Below are positions 44,962-53,530 of a stretch of 64,000 bases of DNA, in pieces. A model generated the notes under the pieces. That model ran no database searches, had not been told where the DNA came from, and was given only the letters and a program-made list of their open reading frames with translations. Source of the stretch: JBMHDN01 sp049889355. Lineage in GTDB: Bacteria; Pseudomonadota; Alphaproteobacteria; Puniceispirillales; Puniceispirillaceae. The stretch is from contig JBMHDN010000009.1 in the NCBI GenBank assembly GCA_049889355.1, positions 33,148 through 97,147 on the forward strand. Direction: 5' to 3'. A program made the position numbers and the translations under genes. Position 1 is the stretch's first letter. Every line of letters begins with the position of its first letter.

Positions 44962-46057
44962 GCTCTTTTCCATTCCAAACTGAAGCCGGGACAAACACCG
45001 CACCTTTGCTGATCAGCCTTGTCGTGCGCAATAGGCCAGCGCGGATGATCTCAATCTCGGTGCTTTTCGGATTTAATTCAAGCTGGACATCAAAATGACC
45101 AGAGGGATGTTCAATGCGCATCTGTTTTGTGTTGCCTTCTGGCACCTCAGCCAAATCATAAATGGCACTATCCTCGAACAAGGCTGCCGTGGCCACTGAC
45201 ACAGCACCTAAAACGCCAATCGCCTGATGACAGACTTTCGGAATAAAGGTGCGGGTACTGAGATGACCGCCATGTGCTGGTCTCGAGACAAGACACATTT
45301 TCGGCACAGCTTTTTCGGTCACATCACCCAGCCCCATGGCTTGGCCAGCCTGCAGGCGGATAGATTCAAGGCGGTTTTTTAAGATTTCATTGCTGTTGAG
45401 CTCATCTGGTGTCTCACGGCCTGTCAGGCCGAAATCCTCAGCCCTCAGACAGACAACAGGCATGCCATTATCAATACAGCTGACCCGCATATCATCAAAA
45501 ATATCACATGCTTTGCCAGTGGGCAGTAAGGCGCCGCACAAAGAGCCAGCCAGATCATGATATTGGCACATCACCGGTGCAGCGGTGCCCAATACGCCAT
45601 TGATTTCTGCCGTCCCTTCATAGACAGGCAGGCCCTCTTCAATTTCAAAGACCAGATCACATTTTTTCTGGCTGTTGGTCATAAAGACACTGATATTGGC
45701 GTGACGGCCAGCGGCAGAAATTAAGCCTGCCTCAAGAGCAAAAGCACCGACACCTGCCAGAATATTGCCGCAATTCGGGCTGTCATCCAGCCTATCCTCG
45801 CCAACCATCGCCTGAATGAAATGAAAATCAACATCACATCCTGGCTGATGCGATGGGCTGACAATACCAATTTTGGAGGTTAAAGGATTGGCCCCACCTA
45901 GCCCGTCAATCTGGCGCGGGTCGCCATGCGCGCCCATTACCCATTTGAGCACCTTATCGCGTGTCGCCTGGTCCTCAGGTAAATCCGATTTGTTAAAATA
46001 GACACCTTTTGAGCTGCCGCCACGCAATTGCATAAAGGGAAGGGAGGTTTGACGCAT
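44954..46057 (-). CDS. ligU: 4-oxalomesaconate tautomerase (PrpF/GalD/LigU family)
   Basis: A 367-residue isomerase of the PrpF fold. The start LPFMQLRGGSSKGVYFNKSDLP and the DDSPNCGNILAGVGAFALE loop (Cys near residue 96) are diagnostic. In protocatechuate/gallate pathways it shifts the double bond of 4-oxalomesaconate before hydration. It lies between ligC and ligI, two bases after the former, and overlaps ligI by eight. Methylaconitate isomerase PrpF is the nearest alternative, excluded by context. Confidence 0.9.
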   Translation of the reverse strand: MRQTSLPFMQLRGGSSKGVYFNKSDLPEDQATRDKVLKWVMGAHGDPRQIDGLGGANPLTSKIGIVSPSHQPGCDVDFHFIQAMVGEDRLDDSPNCGNILAGVGAFALEAGLISAAGRHANISVFMTNSQKKCDLVFEIEEGLPVYEGTAEINGVLGTAAPVMCQYHDLAGSLCGALLPTGKACDIFDDMRVSCIDNGMPVVCLRAEDFGLTGRETPDELNSNEILKNRLESIRLQAGQAMGLGDVTEKAVPKMCLVSRPAHGGHLSTRTFIPKVCHQAIGVLGAVSVATAALFEDSAIYDLAEVPEGNTKQMRIEHPSGHFDVQLELNPKSTEIEIIRAGLLRTTRLISKGAVFVPASVWNGKEHD

Positions 46058-46059
46058 GG

Positions 46060-47013
46060 CTAGCCTGTCATTTTCTGTTCAATTTCATGCATCACCCGCA
46101 TCGCTGGTAAGCATTGTGCGAGGCTGCCATTTGGCTCGCGCCCCTCAATGATCGCCGCGATAAATTCACGGTCAATCAGCTCAATCCCATTCATCGACAC
46201 ATCCACATCAGAAACATCAATCTGGTTGTCACGCCCGTCAAATAAATCATCATAGCGGGCCAGATAGGTCCCGTTATCACAGATATAGCGGAAGAAAGTC
46301 CCAAGTGGCCCGTCATTATTGAAAGAAAGCGATAAGGTGCAGAGCTTGCCTGAAGTTGTTTTCATCAAGATAGACATATCCATCGCAATGCCGAGATCAG
46401 GGTGTTTTGGCCCCTGAATGGCATGCACCTCTTCGATATCTTCACCTGTCTGATACATGAACAGATCAATTGTATGGCAGGCATGATGCCAGAGCAGATG
46501 ATCAGTCCAGCTGCGAGGCTCACCTTTTGCATTCATATTGGTGCGGCGGAAAAAATAGGTCTGCACATCCATTTGCTGGATGGTGAGCTCACCTGCCACA
46601 ATTTTGTTATGCACCCATTGATGTGAAGGGTTAAAGCGGCGCACATGACCTGCCATGCCCACCAGGCCGGTCTCTGCCTGTTTGGCCACAAGTGCTTGTG
46701 AATCAGCCAGGCTATCTGCCATCGGGATTTCGACCAGCACATGTTTGCCTGCTGCCATCGCGGCGATCCCTTGTTCAGCATGCAGCTGTGTCGGTGTCGC
46801 CAGAATAATGGCATCCAGATTATCATCAGCCAGCATCGCCTGATAATCATCATAAGCCACGCCGCCAAACCGGTCTGCCATTGGCTGGGCCTTGGCCATG
46901 CTGGTGGCCATCACGGCGGCAATTTCTGCTTCATTTATGGCAGCTAATGCTTCGAGATGTTTGGTCCCAAAGGCGCCGTTTGCGCCGGCAACACCAATCC
47001 TGATTTTTCCCAT
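46060..47013 (-). CDS. ligC: 4-carboxy-2-hydroxymuconate-6-semialdehyde dehydrogenase
   Basis: A 317-residue NAD(P)-dependent dehydrogenase of the Gfo/Idh/MocA family. The Rossmann start IRIGVAGANGAFGTKHLEAL is followed by ILATPTQLHAEQ and the catalytic EIPMADSLAD (the EKP loop reads EIP here). It oxidises the ring-cleavage product, as its hemiacetal, to 2-pyrone-4,6-dicarboxylate. It lies 18 bases after ligB. LigC of lignin degraders has the same family and gene order. Confidence 0.92.
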   Translation of the reverse strand: MGKIRIGVAGANGAFGTKHLEALAAINEAEIAAVMATSMAKAQPMADRFGGVAYDDYQAMLADDNLDAIILATPTQLHAEQGIAAMAAGKHVLVEIPMADSLADSQALVAKQAETGLVGMAGHVRRFNPSHQWVHNKIVAGELTIQQMDVQTYFFRRTNMNAKGEPRSWTDHLLWHHACHTIDLFMYQTGEDIEEVHAIQGPKHPDLGIAMDMSILMKTTSGKLCTLSLSFNNDGPLGTFFRYICDNGTYLARYDDLFDGRDNQIDVSDVDVSMNGIELIDREFIAAIIEGREPNGSLAQCLPAMRVMHEIEQKMTG

Positions 47014-47031
47014 CTGCTGGTTTCTTTCTTG

Positions 47032-47871
47032 TTAGCTATTTTCCAGAATGATCGCGCCATAAGCGGTGGCTGATACTGGGATATGATAGAAGCGATACAC
47101 CTCATTTACCTTTTCATTTAGCGCGCCGCGCATCACATTCCACATAATCATTTCAATCCCTTCACAGCCTGCTTCACGGATGAACTCGGTATGGCTAAAT
47201 TTGGTATTCGCCATCGGGTCTTGTGTCAGATTATCAAGGAATGTCTTGTCAAATTCCGGATTGACGACACCTGCACGCTCGCCGCCCAATTGGTGTGAGA
47301 GCCCACCTGTGCCCCAAATACCCACCGAGATATCCTCTGGAAAGCTCGCGATCGCGCGGCCAATCGCCTGTCCCAACTTATAGCAACGCAGCGCGGTTGG
47401 CAGCGGGTGTTGGATCACATTCACACAAACAGGCACCACCGCGGTCGGCCATTTTTCAGGTTGGCCATAAGCGATAGAGAGCGGCACGGTAAAGCCGTGA
47501 TCCAAATCAATATCGGCGACGACTGCCATATCAAACTCTTCAGCCATCAGGCTTTCAACCATATGCCAGGCCAGTTCAGGATGACCTTGCATATCGGGGA
47601 CCTTGCGCGCGCCCCAACCTTCATCAGCTGGCTTGAATTCTTCGCCCACACCAATGGTAAAGGTTGAATAATTATTCAGCGAATAAGAGGTGGCGTGATC
47701 ATTAAAGACGATAATATTCACATCTGGCAGATTATTTTTATGCCATTCCCGGATCGGACCAAACCCTTCAAAAAGCGGTTTCCAATAGGCTTCTTCAGTT
47801 TTGCCATTATCGATAGCGGCACCCACACCCGGCACATGTGAGGTGCCCATCCCTGCGATTAGTCTAGCCAT
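47032..47871 (-). CDS. ligB: Protocatechuate 4,5-dioxygenase beta (catalytic) subunit
   Basis: A 279-residue extradiol dioxygenase of the LigB fold. The iron ligands His12 (GMGTSHVPG) and a second His near residue 59 (NDHATSY) are visible, with the third, a Glu, near the C-terminus (GCEGIEMIMWNVMRG). ATG at 47871 fits the family start (MARLIAGMGTSH) and has GGAG upstream; the longer reading to 47916 overlaps ligA too far. It overlaps the ligA stop by eight bases. It opens protocatechuate between C4 and C5. Confidence 0.95.
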   Translation of the reverse strand: MARLIAGMGTSHVPGVGAAIDNGKTEEAYWKPLFEGFGPIREWHKNNLPDVNIIVFNDHATSYSLNNYSTFTIGVGEEFKPADEGWGARKVPDMQGHPELAWHMVESLMAEEFDMAVVADIDLDHGFTVPLSIAYGQPEKWPTAVVPVCVNVIQHPLPTALRCYKLGQAIGRAIASFPEDISVGIWGTGGLSHQLGGERAGVVNPEFDKTFLDNLTQDPMANTKFSHTEFIREAGCEGIEMIMWNVMRGALNEKVNEVYRFYHIPVSATAYGAIILENS

Positions 47872-48262
47872 CGGGCTGCTCCTTCTTGCTGCGGTTGCCA
47901 TCAATTGAGCGGCCACCTGAAATCATCATTTGCTGAAATTCTTCAAAACTCATCTCAGGGCGCGCCATCTTCCCATACATCACCTGAGGCGGTTGGCGGT
48001 CATGTGACACCAGCTTGAAAGTGTAATAAACATTCGCGCCCAGTTTCAACATATCCAGATAGCGCCGCTCTAAGACAGCTGCGCGCTGTTCGTCTGTGAT
48101 CTTGTAACGATCTAAATAGGCAGCTTCATCTGCGGCAAATTCTGCCCGGCAGTCTGCCTTATTCAAGGTCATCAAGAACATATTGAGATGGTAGCCTCTG
48201 CGATAGGTGCGGCTGTCCAGCACATAAGTGCCTGGTACATCATCATAGTCACGTTCCTGCAT
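47864..48262 (-). CDS. ligA: Protocatechuate 4,5-dioxygenase alpha subunit
   Basis: A 132-residue helical small subunit that caps the LigB active site. The start VPGTYVLDSRTYRRGYHLNMFLMTLN is the LigA signature. It is the first gene of a nine-gene operon that ends with an MFS transporter at 39.8 kb. The stop overlaps ligB by eight bases. The promoter must lie in the ~110 bases shared with the divergent LysR gene. Confidence 0.95.
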   Translation of the reverse strand: MQERDYDDVPGTYVLDSRTYRRGYHLNMFLMTLNKADCRAEFAADEAAYLDRYKITDEQRAAVLERRYLDMLKLGANVYYTFKLVSHDRQPPQVMYGKMARPEMSFEEFQQMMISGGRSIDGNRSKKEQPDG

Positions 48263-48292
48263 CGTGCCTCTCCTTTTTAATAAAGGTCATTG

Positions 48293-48310
48293 GCGGTGGT
48301 TTCACACCGC
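48293..48310. promoter_or_regulatory. Inverted repeat GCGGTG-N6-CACCGC upstream of ligA
   Basis: Perfect 6+6 arms in the short intergenic region between ligA and the divergent LysR gene, ~31 bases before the ligA start. A candidate regulator-binding or promoter-overlapping site. Confidence 0.45.
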
Positions 48311-48335
48311 TTTATTTCTCATCTAAACAGATTTA

Positions 48336-48355
48336 TGATACCGGAACAATTATCA
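48336..48355. promoter_or_regulatory. Inverted repeat TGATA-N10-TATCA, candidate LysR operator
   Basis: Perfect 5+5 arms centred about 30 bases before the LysR start and 85 before ligA. Size and spacing resemble LysR recognition sites. No effector or binding data can be read from the sequence. Confidence 0.45.
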
Positions 48356-48374
48356 GTTTATGGAAGCTCTGTTC

Positions 48375-49286
48375 ATGAAATGGAACATTGATCATTTGCC
48401 CATTTTCATCGCAGTGGCCGAGATGAAAGGGATCACAGGGGCCGCCAGGCGCCTTGATATGCCCAAATCAACGGTCAGCCGGATTCTCTCTAAATTGGAA
48501 GATGATCTGGATTTACGCCTATTTGATCGCAACAGCCGTCAATTCAGGCTGACAGCTGAAGGCGAACGCTTTTTTAACCATGCTCAGACCATTATGGACC
48601 AAGTCTATGCCACAAATGAAGCGATCGCCGGTCTGCGCCACAGCCCAACCGGCGTTTTAAAGGTTTCTATGCCGATGGCCTTCAGCCGCGATATTGTGGG
48701 GCGCAGGCTGGCTGAATTTGGCCAGCTTTATCCTGATCTGGTGTTGCAGATCATGGTAACGCCGCATCCGGTTCATTTGCTGCGCGAGGATTTGGATTTG
48801 GCCTTTATTGTCGGACTGCCTGAGGATTCAGAAGCGGTCACTCAGAAAATCACAGAAGCGCCCTTAATTTGGGTGGCTTCTCCTGAGTATGCGGCGACCC
48901 ATGATATCGGCACACGCCTTGGCCAGCTGAAACCACATCTGAAATTTTGCGAGCGCCGATACCAGACAGGCAGGCTGGCGGTGCGCAGCCCGCAAGGCAG
49001 ACAATTTTTGGATACCTCCCAGCTGATGAGCATTAATGATCCGGTGATTTTGCGCAATATTGTACAAGATGGCGGCGGTGTTGCGCTCTTGCCTGCCCTA
49101 TATTGTTATGAGCAGCTTGCTGAGGGCAGTTTGGTAGAGGTCTGCCGTGATATTGAGCCAGAAGATAAAGCCACCATATTTGCACTGATGCCCTCAAAGC
49201 GCTTGCAACCTCATAAGGCGCAGGTTTTCATCCGGTTTGTCCAAAAAATAGTCGCAGAATATCTGCTACAGCATGCACCAAAATAG
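48375..49286 (+). CDS. LysR-family regulator, divergent from lig operon
   Basis: A 303-residue LysR protein. The N-terminal winged helix-turn-helix (GITGAARRLDMPKSTVSRILSKLEDDLDLRLFDRNSR) lies at residues ~15-52, followed by the effector-binding domain. ATG at 48375 is chosen because GGAAG stands seven bases upstream; ATG at 48360 has no ribosome site. It is divergent from ligA and probably activates the lig operon in response to an aromatic or pathway intermediate. The CRP/LigR-like identity is not certain. Confidence 0.87.
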   Translation: MKWNIDHLPIFIAVAEMKGITGAARRLDMPKSTVSRILSKLEDDLDLRLFDRNSRQFRLTAEGERFFNHAQTIMDQVYATNEAIAGLRHSPTGVLKVSMPMAFSRDIVGRRLAEFGQLYPDLVLQIMVTPHPVHLLREDLDLAFIVGLPEDSEAVTQKITEAPLIWVASPEYAATHDIGTRLGQLKPHLKFCERRYQTGRLAVRSPQGRQFLDTSQLMSINDPVILRNIVQDGGGVALLPALYCYEQLAEGSLVEVCRDIEPEDKATIFALMPSKRLQPHKAQVFIRFVQKIVAEYLLQHAPK

Positions 49287-49321
49287 CAGTGATAGCGCGT
49301 TTTTATCTGCTTTAAAAAATC

Positions 49322-50260
49322 TCAGGCTGGATGGGCTGAAAACACCGCTTTAATTTTGCCTTCAAATTGCTGAATGATGGCCCACAGATCAGGCTGCATA
49401 TGCACATCTTGATTAACCCAGAGGGCGACTTGCCTCTCATCTAGCGGCACATTGATATCCAGCCGGCTGATCGCTTGCGGGTCTGCGACGATGGACATAG
49501 TACGCACAGGCAAAAAAGCGAGTGCATCACTATGCATCAAAGATTGAAACAGGCCATGAAAATCTGCCTGAAATTGGATAACAGGTGGGGCTTGAGTCTT
49601 AATCCCCAGCTTGCTGATCAAATGCTGGTGAGAAGAGGTAGGGCCAACCGCGCCATCAATCGCCACCCATTTCGCATGCGCAAGCGCCTCAGCTGAGGGC
49701 GGGGTGCTGAGATGGCGCAAAGGAGAATGCCGGCCTGCAAAAACACCAAAACGATCACGTGCAATCGGGATTTGCCGCAAACCTTGATCAGGTATGCTTA
49801 GCGGCGTAGCAATCAGCGCAAAATCCACTTTGCCATGACGTAGATCGTCAAGCAGCTGGCGGGCTGTCCCTACTGTGACCACAAAATTTGCATCTGATGC
49901 CTTCATCATTTTTTCAGCGATCAGCTCTGGCAGCAAGGCAGAGGCCATGATCGGGCCAAAACCGCAATTGATGGTTTTCGGGCCGATTTGCTTGAACTGA
50001 GTAAGGATCGTCTGGGTTTGTTGCATATCGGTTTCGATACGCTTGCCCTGACGCGCCAGGAGCGCCCCTATCTCGGTGGCGGTGATGCCATGACGCCCGC
50101 GTATCGTCAGCACCTCGCCGGTTATCTCTTCCAGCTCATTGAGCTTGCGGCTCAAGGTGGGCTGCGAGACTCCAAGCGCATCTGATGCAGCAAGCAAACT
50201 GCCATATTCACAAACAATATGCAGATAATAGAGTAATTTGGGGTCGATCTGCTGAGTCAT
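49322..50260 (-). CDS. LysR-family regulator, divergent from dehalogenase operon
   Basis: A 312-residue LysR protein. The helix-turn-helix (GSLLAASDALGVSQPTLSRKLNELEEITGEVLTIRGRHG) lies at residues ~16-54; the remainder is the effector domain (LRHGKVDFALIATP). It is transcribed away from an eight-gene operon that ends in a reductive dehalogenase. Two strong palindromes lie in the 142-base gap. It likely controls that operon. It faces the other LysR gene tail to tail, 35 bases apart. Confidence 0.88.
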   Translation of the reverse strand: MTQQIDPKLLYYLHIVCEYGSLLAASDALGVSQPTLSRKLNELEEITGEVLTIRGRHGITATEIGALLARQGKRIETDMQQTQTILTQFKQIGPKTINCGFGPIMASALLPELIAEKMMKASDANFVVTVGTARQLLDDLRHGKVDFALIATPLSIPDQGLRQIPIARDRFGVFAGRHSPLRHLSTPPSAEALAHAKWVAIDGAVGPTSSHQHLISKLGIKTQAPPVIQFQADFHGLFQSLMHSDALAFLPVRTMSIVADPQAISRLDINVPLDERQVALWVNQDVHMQPDLWAIIQQFEGKIKAVFSAHPA

Positions 50261-50300
50261 TTTATTTCAAAAGCAAAGGGCTTGATGGGCACTGGGTTCT

Positions 50301-50314
50301 ATTCATTTATGAAT
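50301..50314. promoter_or_regulatory. Palindrome ATTCAT-TT-ATGAAT in divergent promoter region
   Basis: Perfect 6+6 arms with a 2-base centre, 41 bases from the LysR start. It may be a LysR self-regulation site or overlap its promoter. Confidence 0.45.
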
Positions 50315-50326
50315 AAATACCACAAA

Positions 50327-50350
50327 ATTTTCTATTTACCGATAGAAAAT
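50327..50350. promoter_or_regulatory. Perfect 9-bp inverted repeat, candidate LysR activation site
   Basis: ATTTTCTAT-N6-ATAGAAAAT, centred ~65 bases before the first gene of the dehalogenase operon. That is the usual location of a LysR recognition site. It is the strongest symmetric element in the region. Confidence 0.6.
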
Positions 50351-50402
50351 CAGGTGCAAACATCAAAGATGGATATAGGGTAGATATCGGGGAGCCTCTG
50401 CC

Positions 50403-51875
50403 ATGCACACCAGCACATCGCTTTTCATTAATGGGGTGGCACAGCCAGCAACTGGCGGTGCTGTATATGATATTCATAATCCGGCCCGCCCTCTTGAACA
50501 GGTAGGCAGTGCTGCTGCTGCCAGCCTTAGTGATGTGGATGCAGCTATCGAAGCGGCCAATGCGGCTGGCAAAGGCTGGTCTAAGCTTAGCATAGATGAG
50601 CGCGCGGCCTATTTGCTTCAGATTGCTGATCAGCTGAATAAGGATGCAGATGAGGTAAAGGCCCGCACCAGGCTTTTCACCCGCGAACATGGCAAGACAT
50701 TGTTTGAAACCACGATTGAGATCAACAGGCTGGTCGATCGATTCCGCCAAGTGGCCGGATTTGCAGATCAGCTAAAAGAAGAACGCCGGATTGGCGGGCC
50801 GATGTTTGAGACGCTTGTGGCGCGTCATGCACGCGGCGTGACCACCTTAATTGTCCCCTGGAACTGGCCGCTTGCTATTCTGGGATCGAAATTGCCGCAA
50901 GCCTTGTTGGCTGGCAACACAGTGGTGATTAAATTATCAGAACAATCCAGTCTCGCACCTGCCCAAACCATCCTTAAAATTGCACAGATGCTGCCAAAGG
51001 GCGTGGTTAATCTGATCACCGGTGATGGCACAGTGATCGGCGACAGGCTGGTCGGTCATCCGCTGGTCAGACAGGTGAATTTCACTGGCTCTATTCCAAT
51101 TGGTCGGCATGTGATGCAGGTGGCCGCACAAAATCTGACCCCGGTGACGCTAGAGCTGGGCGGCAATGACCCGGGCATCTTGCTAGATGATGTTGAGCTG
51201 GGGCCAGCTTTTTTCAAAAAACTGATGATGAGTGCTTTTCTAACCAGTGGCCAGATTTGCATGGCTCTGAAGCGGTTATATGTGCCGCGCGCTTTATTTG
51301 ATGATGTGATAGATGGCTTGTCTGAGGTGCTGGCCAGCCAGGTGGTTGGCGACGGGTTGAAAGAAGGGGTGAACTTCGGGCCGTTGAATAACCGCAAACA
51401 ACAGCAGATTGTGCAGACGATGCTGGATGAGGCAGAGGCCAAAAAACAGTCTGTGCGCTATCTGGGTCAGATAGAAGATGAGGATGATTTTGCAGCTGGT
51501 TATTTTTTGCGCCCCTCTCTTATCATTGATGCAGATCCTGATCTCTCAGCGGTGAGAGATGAGCAATTTGGTCCGACCCTGCCTGTTCTTCCCTATGACA
51601 GCATCGATGAGGTCATAGAGATGGCCAATGACAGCTCTTATGGCCTCAGCTCGTCTGTTTGGTCTGAGGATTCGGCACGTGCACTTGCTCTTGCACGCCA
51701 GTTAGAGGCTGGCTTTACTAATATCAATGGCCATGGGCCTACCGCCATGGATGGGTTGTCGCCCTTTGGTGGGGTCAAGCAATCTGGTATTGGCCGTAAT
51801 TTCGGGCTGGAAGGTATTTTGCAATTCCAGGAACTCCATTCTATTTCCGCACCTAAGGATATGCTGGCGCAATAA
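50403..51875 (+). CDS. Aldehyde dehydrogenase, first gene of dehalogenase operon
   Basis: A 490-residue aldehyde dehydrogenase. It has the PWNWPLAILGSKLPQALLAGNTVVIKLSE cofactor region, catalytic Glu in TLELGGNDPGILL and catalytic Cys in TSGQICMALKRLYV. The C-terminus reads FGGVKQSGIGRNFG. It belongs to a different branch from the aldehyde dehydrogenase at 32 kb. The next gene, a sulfatase, starts at the base right after its stop codon. In this operon it could oxidise a substituted benzaldehyde to the benzoate; the substrate is inference. Confidence 0.92.
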   Translation: MHTSTSLFINGVAQPATGGAVYDIHNPARPLEQVGSAAAASLSDVDAAIEAANAAGKGWSKLSIDERAAYLLQIADQLNKDADEVKARTRLFTREHGKTLFETTIEINRLVDRFRQVAGFADQLKEERRIGGPMFETLVARHARGVTTLIVPWNWPLAILGSKLPQALLAGNTVVIKLSEQSSLAPAQTILKIAQMLPKGVVNLITGDGTVIGDRLVGHPLVRQVNFTGSIPIGRHVMQVAAQNLTPVTLELGGNDPGILLDDVELGPAFFKKLMMSAFLTSGQICMALKRLYVPRALFDDVIDGLSEVLASQVVGDGLKEGVNFGPLNNRKQQQIVQTMLDEAEAKKQSVRYLGQIEDEDDFAAGYFLRPSLIIDADPDLSAVRDEQFGPTLPVLPYDSIDEVIEMANDSSYGLSSSVWSEDSARALALARQLEAGFTNINGHGPTAMDGLSPFGGVKQSGIGRNFGLEGILQFQELHSISAPKDMLAQ

Positions 51876-53528
51876 ATGACAGACCGTAAGATAAAAAATA
51901 TTCTCTTTATCATGTATGATCAGCTGCGCTTTGATTACCTCAGCTGTGCTGGTCATCCGCATCTGCATACGCCTAATTTTGACCGTGTGGCGGCCAAAGG
52001 GGTGCGCTTTACCAATGCTTATGTGCAATCGCCTGTGTGTGGCGGCAGCCGCATGTGTTTTTACACAGGCCGTTATGCCTCTAGCCATGGTGCCCATTGG
52101 AATGGTTTTCCGTTGCGGGTTGGCGAAATGACATTAGGCGATCATATGCGCAACGCTGGTATGGATTGCTGGCTGATTGGCAAAACCCATATGAAAGCGG
52201 ATGTCGAGGGGATGAAGCGTCTGGGCTTATCGCCAGACAGTGTCATTGGCGCGCGTCAAGCAGAATGCGGTTTTGATATCTGGATACGTGATGATGGCCT
52301 ATGGGGAAATGGCCCTGACGGGGCTTATGATGAAAAGCGCTCGCCTTATAATGAATATCTGAAATCAAAGGGCTATGAGGCTGAAAACCCGTGGGCAGAT
52401 TTTGCCAATGCAGGTGTGGACGGAGATGAGATTGCCTCAGGCTGGATTTTCAGAAATGCAGACAAGCCGGCTAATATCCGAGAGGAAGATAGCGAAACCC
52501 CCTGGCTAACAGACCGGACCATCGAGTTTATCTCTGAGCAAGAAGGCCCGTGGCTAGCGCATGTCAGCTATATCAAACCCCATTGGCCTTATATCGTGCC
52601 GGCACCCTATAACGATATGTATGGCCAAGCGCATGTCCCACCGCCTTTGCGTGATGCCTGTGAGCGTGAGGATGCACACCCTGTTTTTGCCTCTTACCAA
52701 CAGAATAAAATCGCCCAAGCCTTTCAAAAAGATGAGGTGCGCCAAAAGGTGATTCCAGCCTATATGGGCCTGATTAAGCAATGTGATGATCAGCTTGGCC
52801 GCATCTTGGATCATCTGGAAAAGACCGGTCAAATCGACCAGACTATGATTGTGCTGACCTCTGATCATGGGGATTATCTGGGCGATCACTGGCTGGGTGA
52901 AAAAGACCTATTTCACGAGCAGTCTGTCAAAATTCCGATGATCATTTATGACCCGCGCCCTGAGGCAGATGGCACCCGCGGGACGGTTTGCGATGCGCTT
53001 GTTGAGAGCATTGATTTAGCCCCTACCTTTGTTGAGGCCACAGGCAATATTTATGCAGATCATATTTTAGAAGGGCGATCGCTGATGCCCTGGCTGCATG
53101 GCGAGTCAACAGACTGGCGTAAATTTGTGATATCCGAATTTGACTATTCAGTGACGCCACAATCGGTCAAGCTGGGTGTGGCGCCCCGCGATGCACGCCT
53201 CTTTATGGTGTTTGATGGGCGTTATAAGCTGATGCATGCTGAAGGCGGGTTCAGGCCGATGTTATTTGATCTAAAAACAGATCCGCATGAATTCCATGAT
53301 TTGGCTAAGCATAACAGCCATCAGTCTGAGATTGAGCGACTTTATGGCTATCTGGCAGATTGGGGACGCCGGCTGAGCCAGCGCGTCACCAAATCTGAAG
53401 AGGATATTAAGGCGATGCGGGGTCGCTCGCTGCGCCGGGGTATCGTGCCCTTCTTAGCAGATGGCAGCGAGGTTGAGCCCGAATTGCTGAGCAAATATCA
53501 AGGCAAAGTCAAACAGAGGTATGTTTAA
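51876..53528 (+). CDS. Sulfatase (formylglycine-dependent arylsulfatase/phosphonate monoester hydrolase family)
   Basis: A 550-residue alkaline-phosphatase-superfamily hydrolase. The metal-binding YDQLRFDYL has Asp15. The maturation motif VCGGSRMCFYTGRY has Cys55 (to become formylglycine) and Arg59; the residue after next to Cys is Gly, where classic sulfatases have Pro or Ala. TSDHGDYLGDHWLGEKDLFHEQ holds the late metal ligands. No signal peptide is seen, so it acts in the cytoplasm on imported sulfate (or phosphonate) esters. It directly abuts the aldehyde dehydrogenase and is 2 bases before the next gene. A formylglycine-generating enzyme is not in the window. Confidence 0.9.
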   Translation: MTDRKIKNILFIMYDQLRFDYLSCAGHPHLHTPNFDRVAAKGVRFTNAYVQSPVCGGSRMCFYTGRYASSHGAHWNGFPLRVGEMTLGDHMRNAGMDCWLIGKTHMKADVEGMKRLGLSPDSVIGARQAECGFDIWIRDDGLWGNGPDGAYDEKRSPYNEYLKSKGYEAENPWADFANAGVDGDEIASGWIFRNADKPANIREEDSETPWLTDRTIEFISEQEGPWLAHVSYIKPHWPYIVPAPYNDMYGQAHVPPPLRDACEREDAHPVFASYQQNKIAQAFQKDEVRQKVIPAYMGLIKQCDDQLGRILDHLEKTGQIDQTMIVLTSDHGDYLGDHWLGEKDLFHEQSVKIPMIIYDPRPEADGTRGTVCDALVESIDLAPTFVEATGNIYADHILEGRSLMPWLHGESTDWRKFVISEFDYSVTPQSVKLGVAPRDARLFMVFDGRYKLMHAEGGFRPMLFDLKTDPHEFHDLAKHNSHQSEIERLYGYLADWGRRLSQRVTKSEEDIKAMRGRSLRRGIVPFLADGSEVEPELLSKYQGKVKQRYV

Positions 53529-53530
53529 CC

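Noticed and set aside
48360..48374. Upstream ATG as start of the lig-operon LysR gene
   Set aside because: It has no ribosome site, while the ATG at 48375 has GGAAG at good spacing and gives a usual LysR N-terminus.
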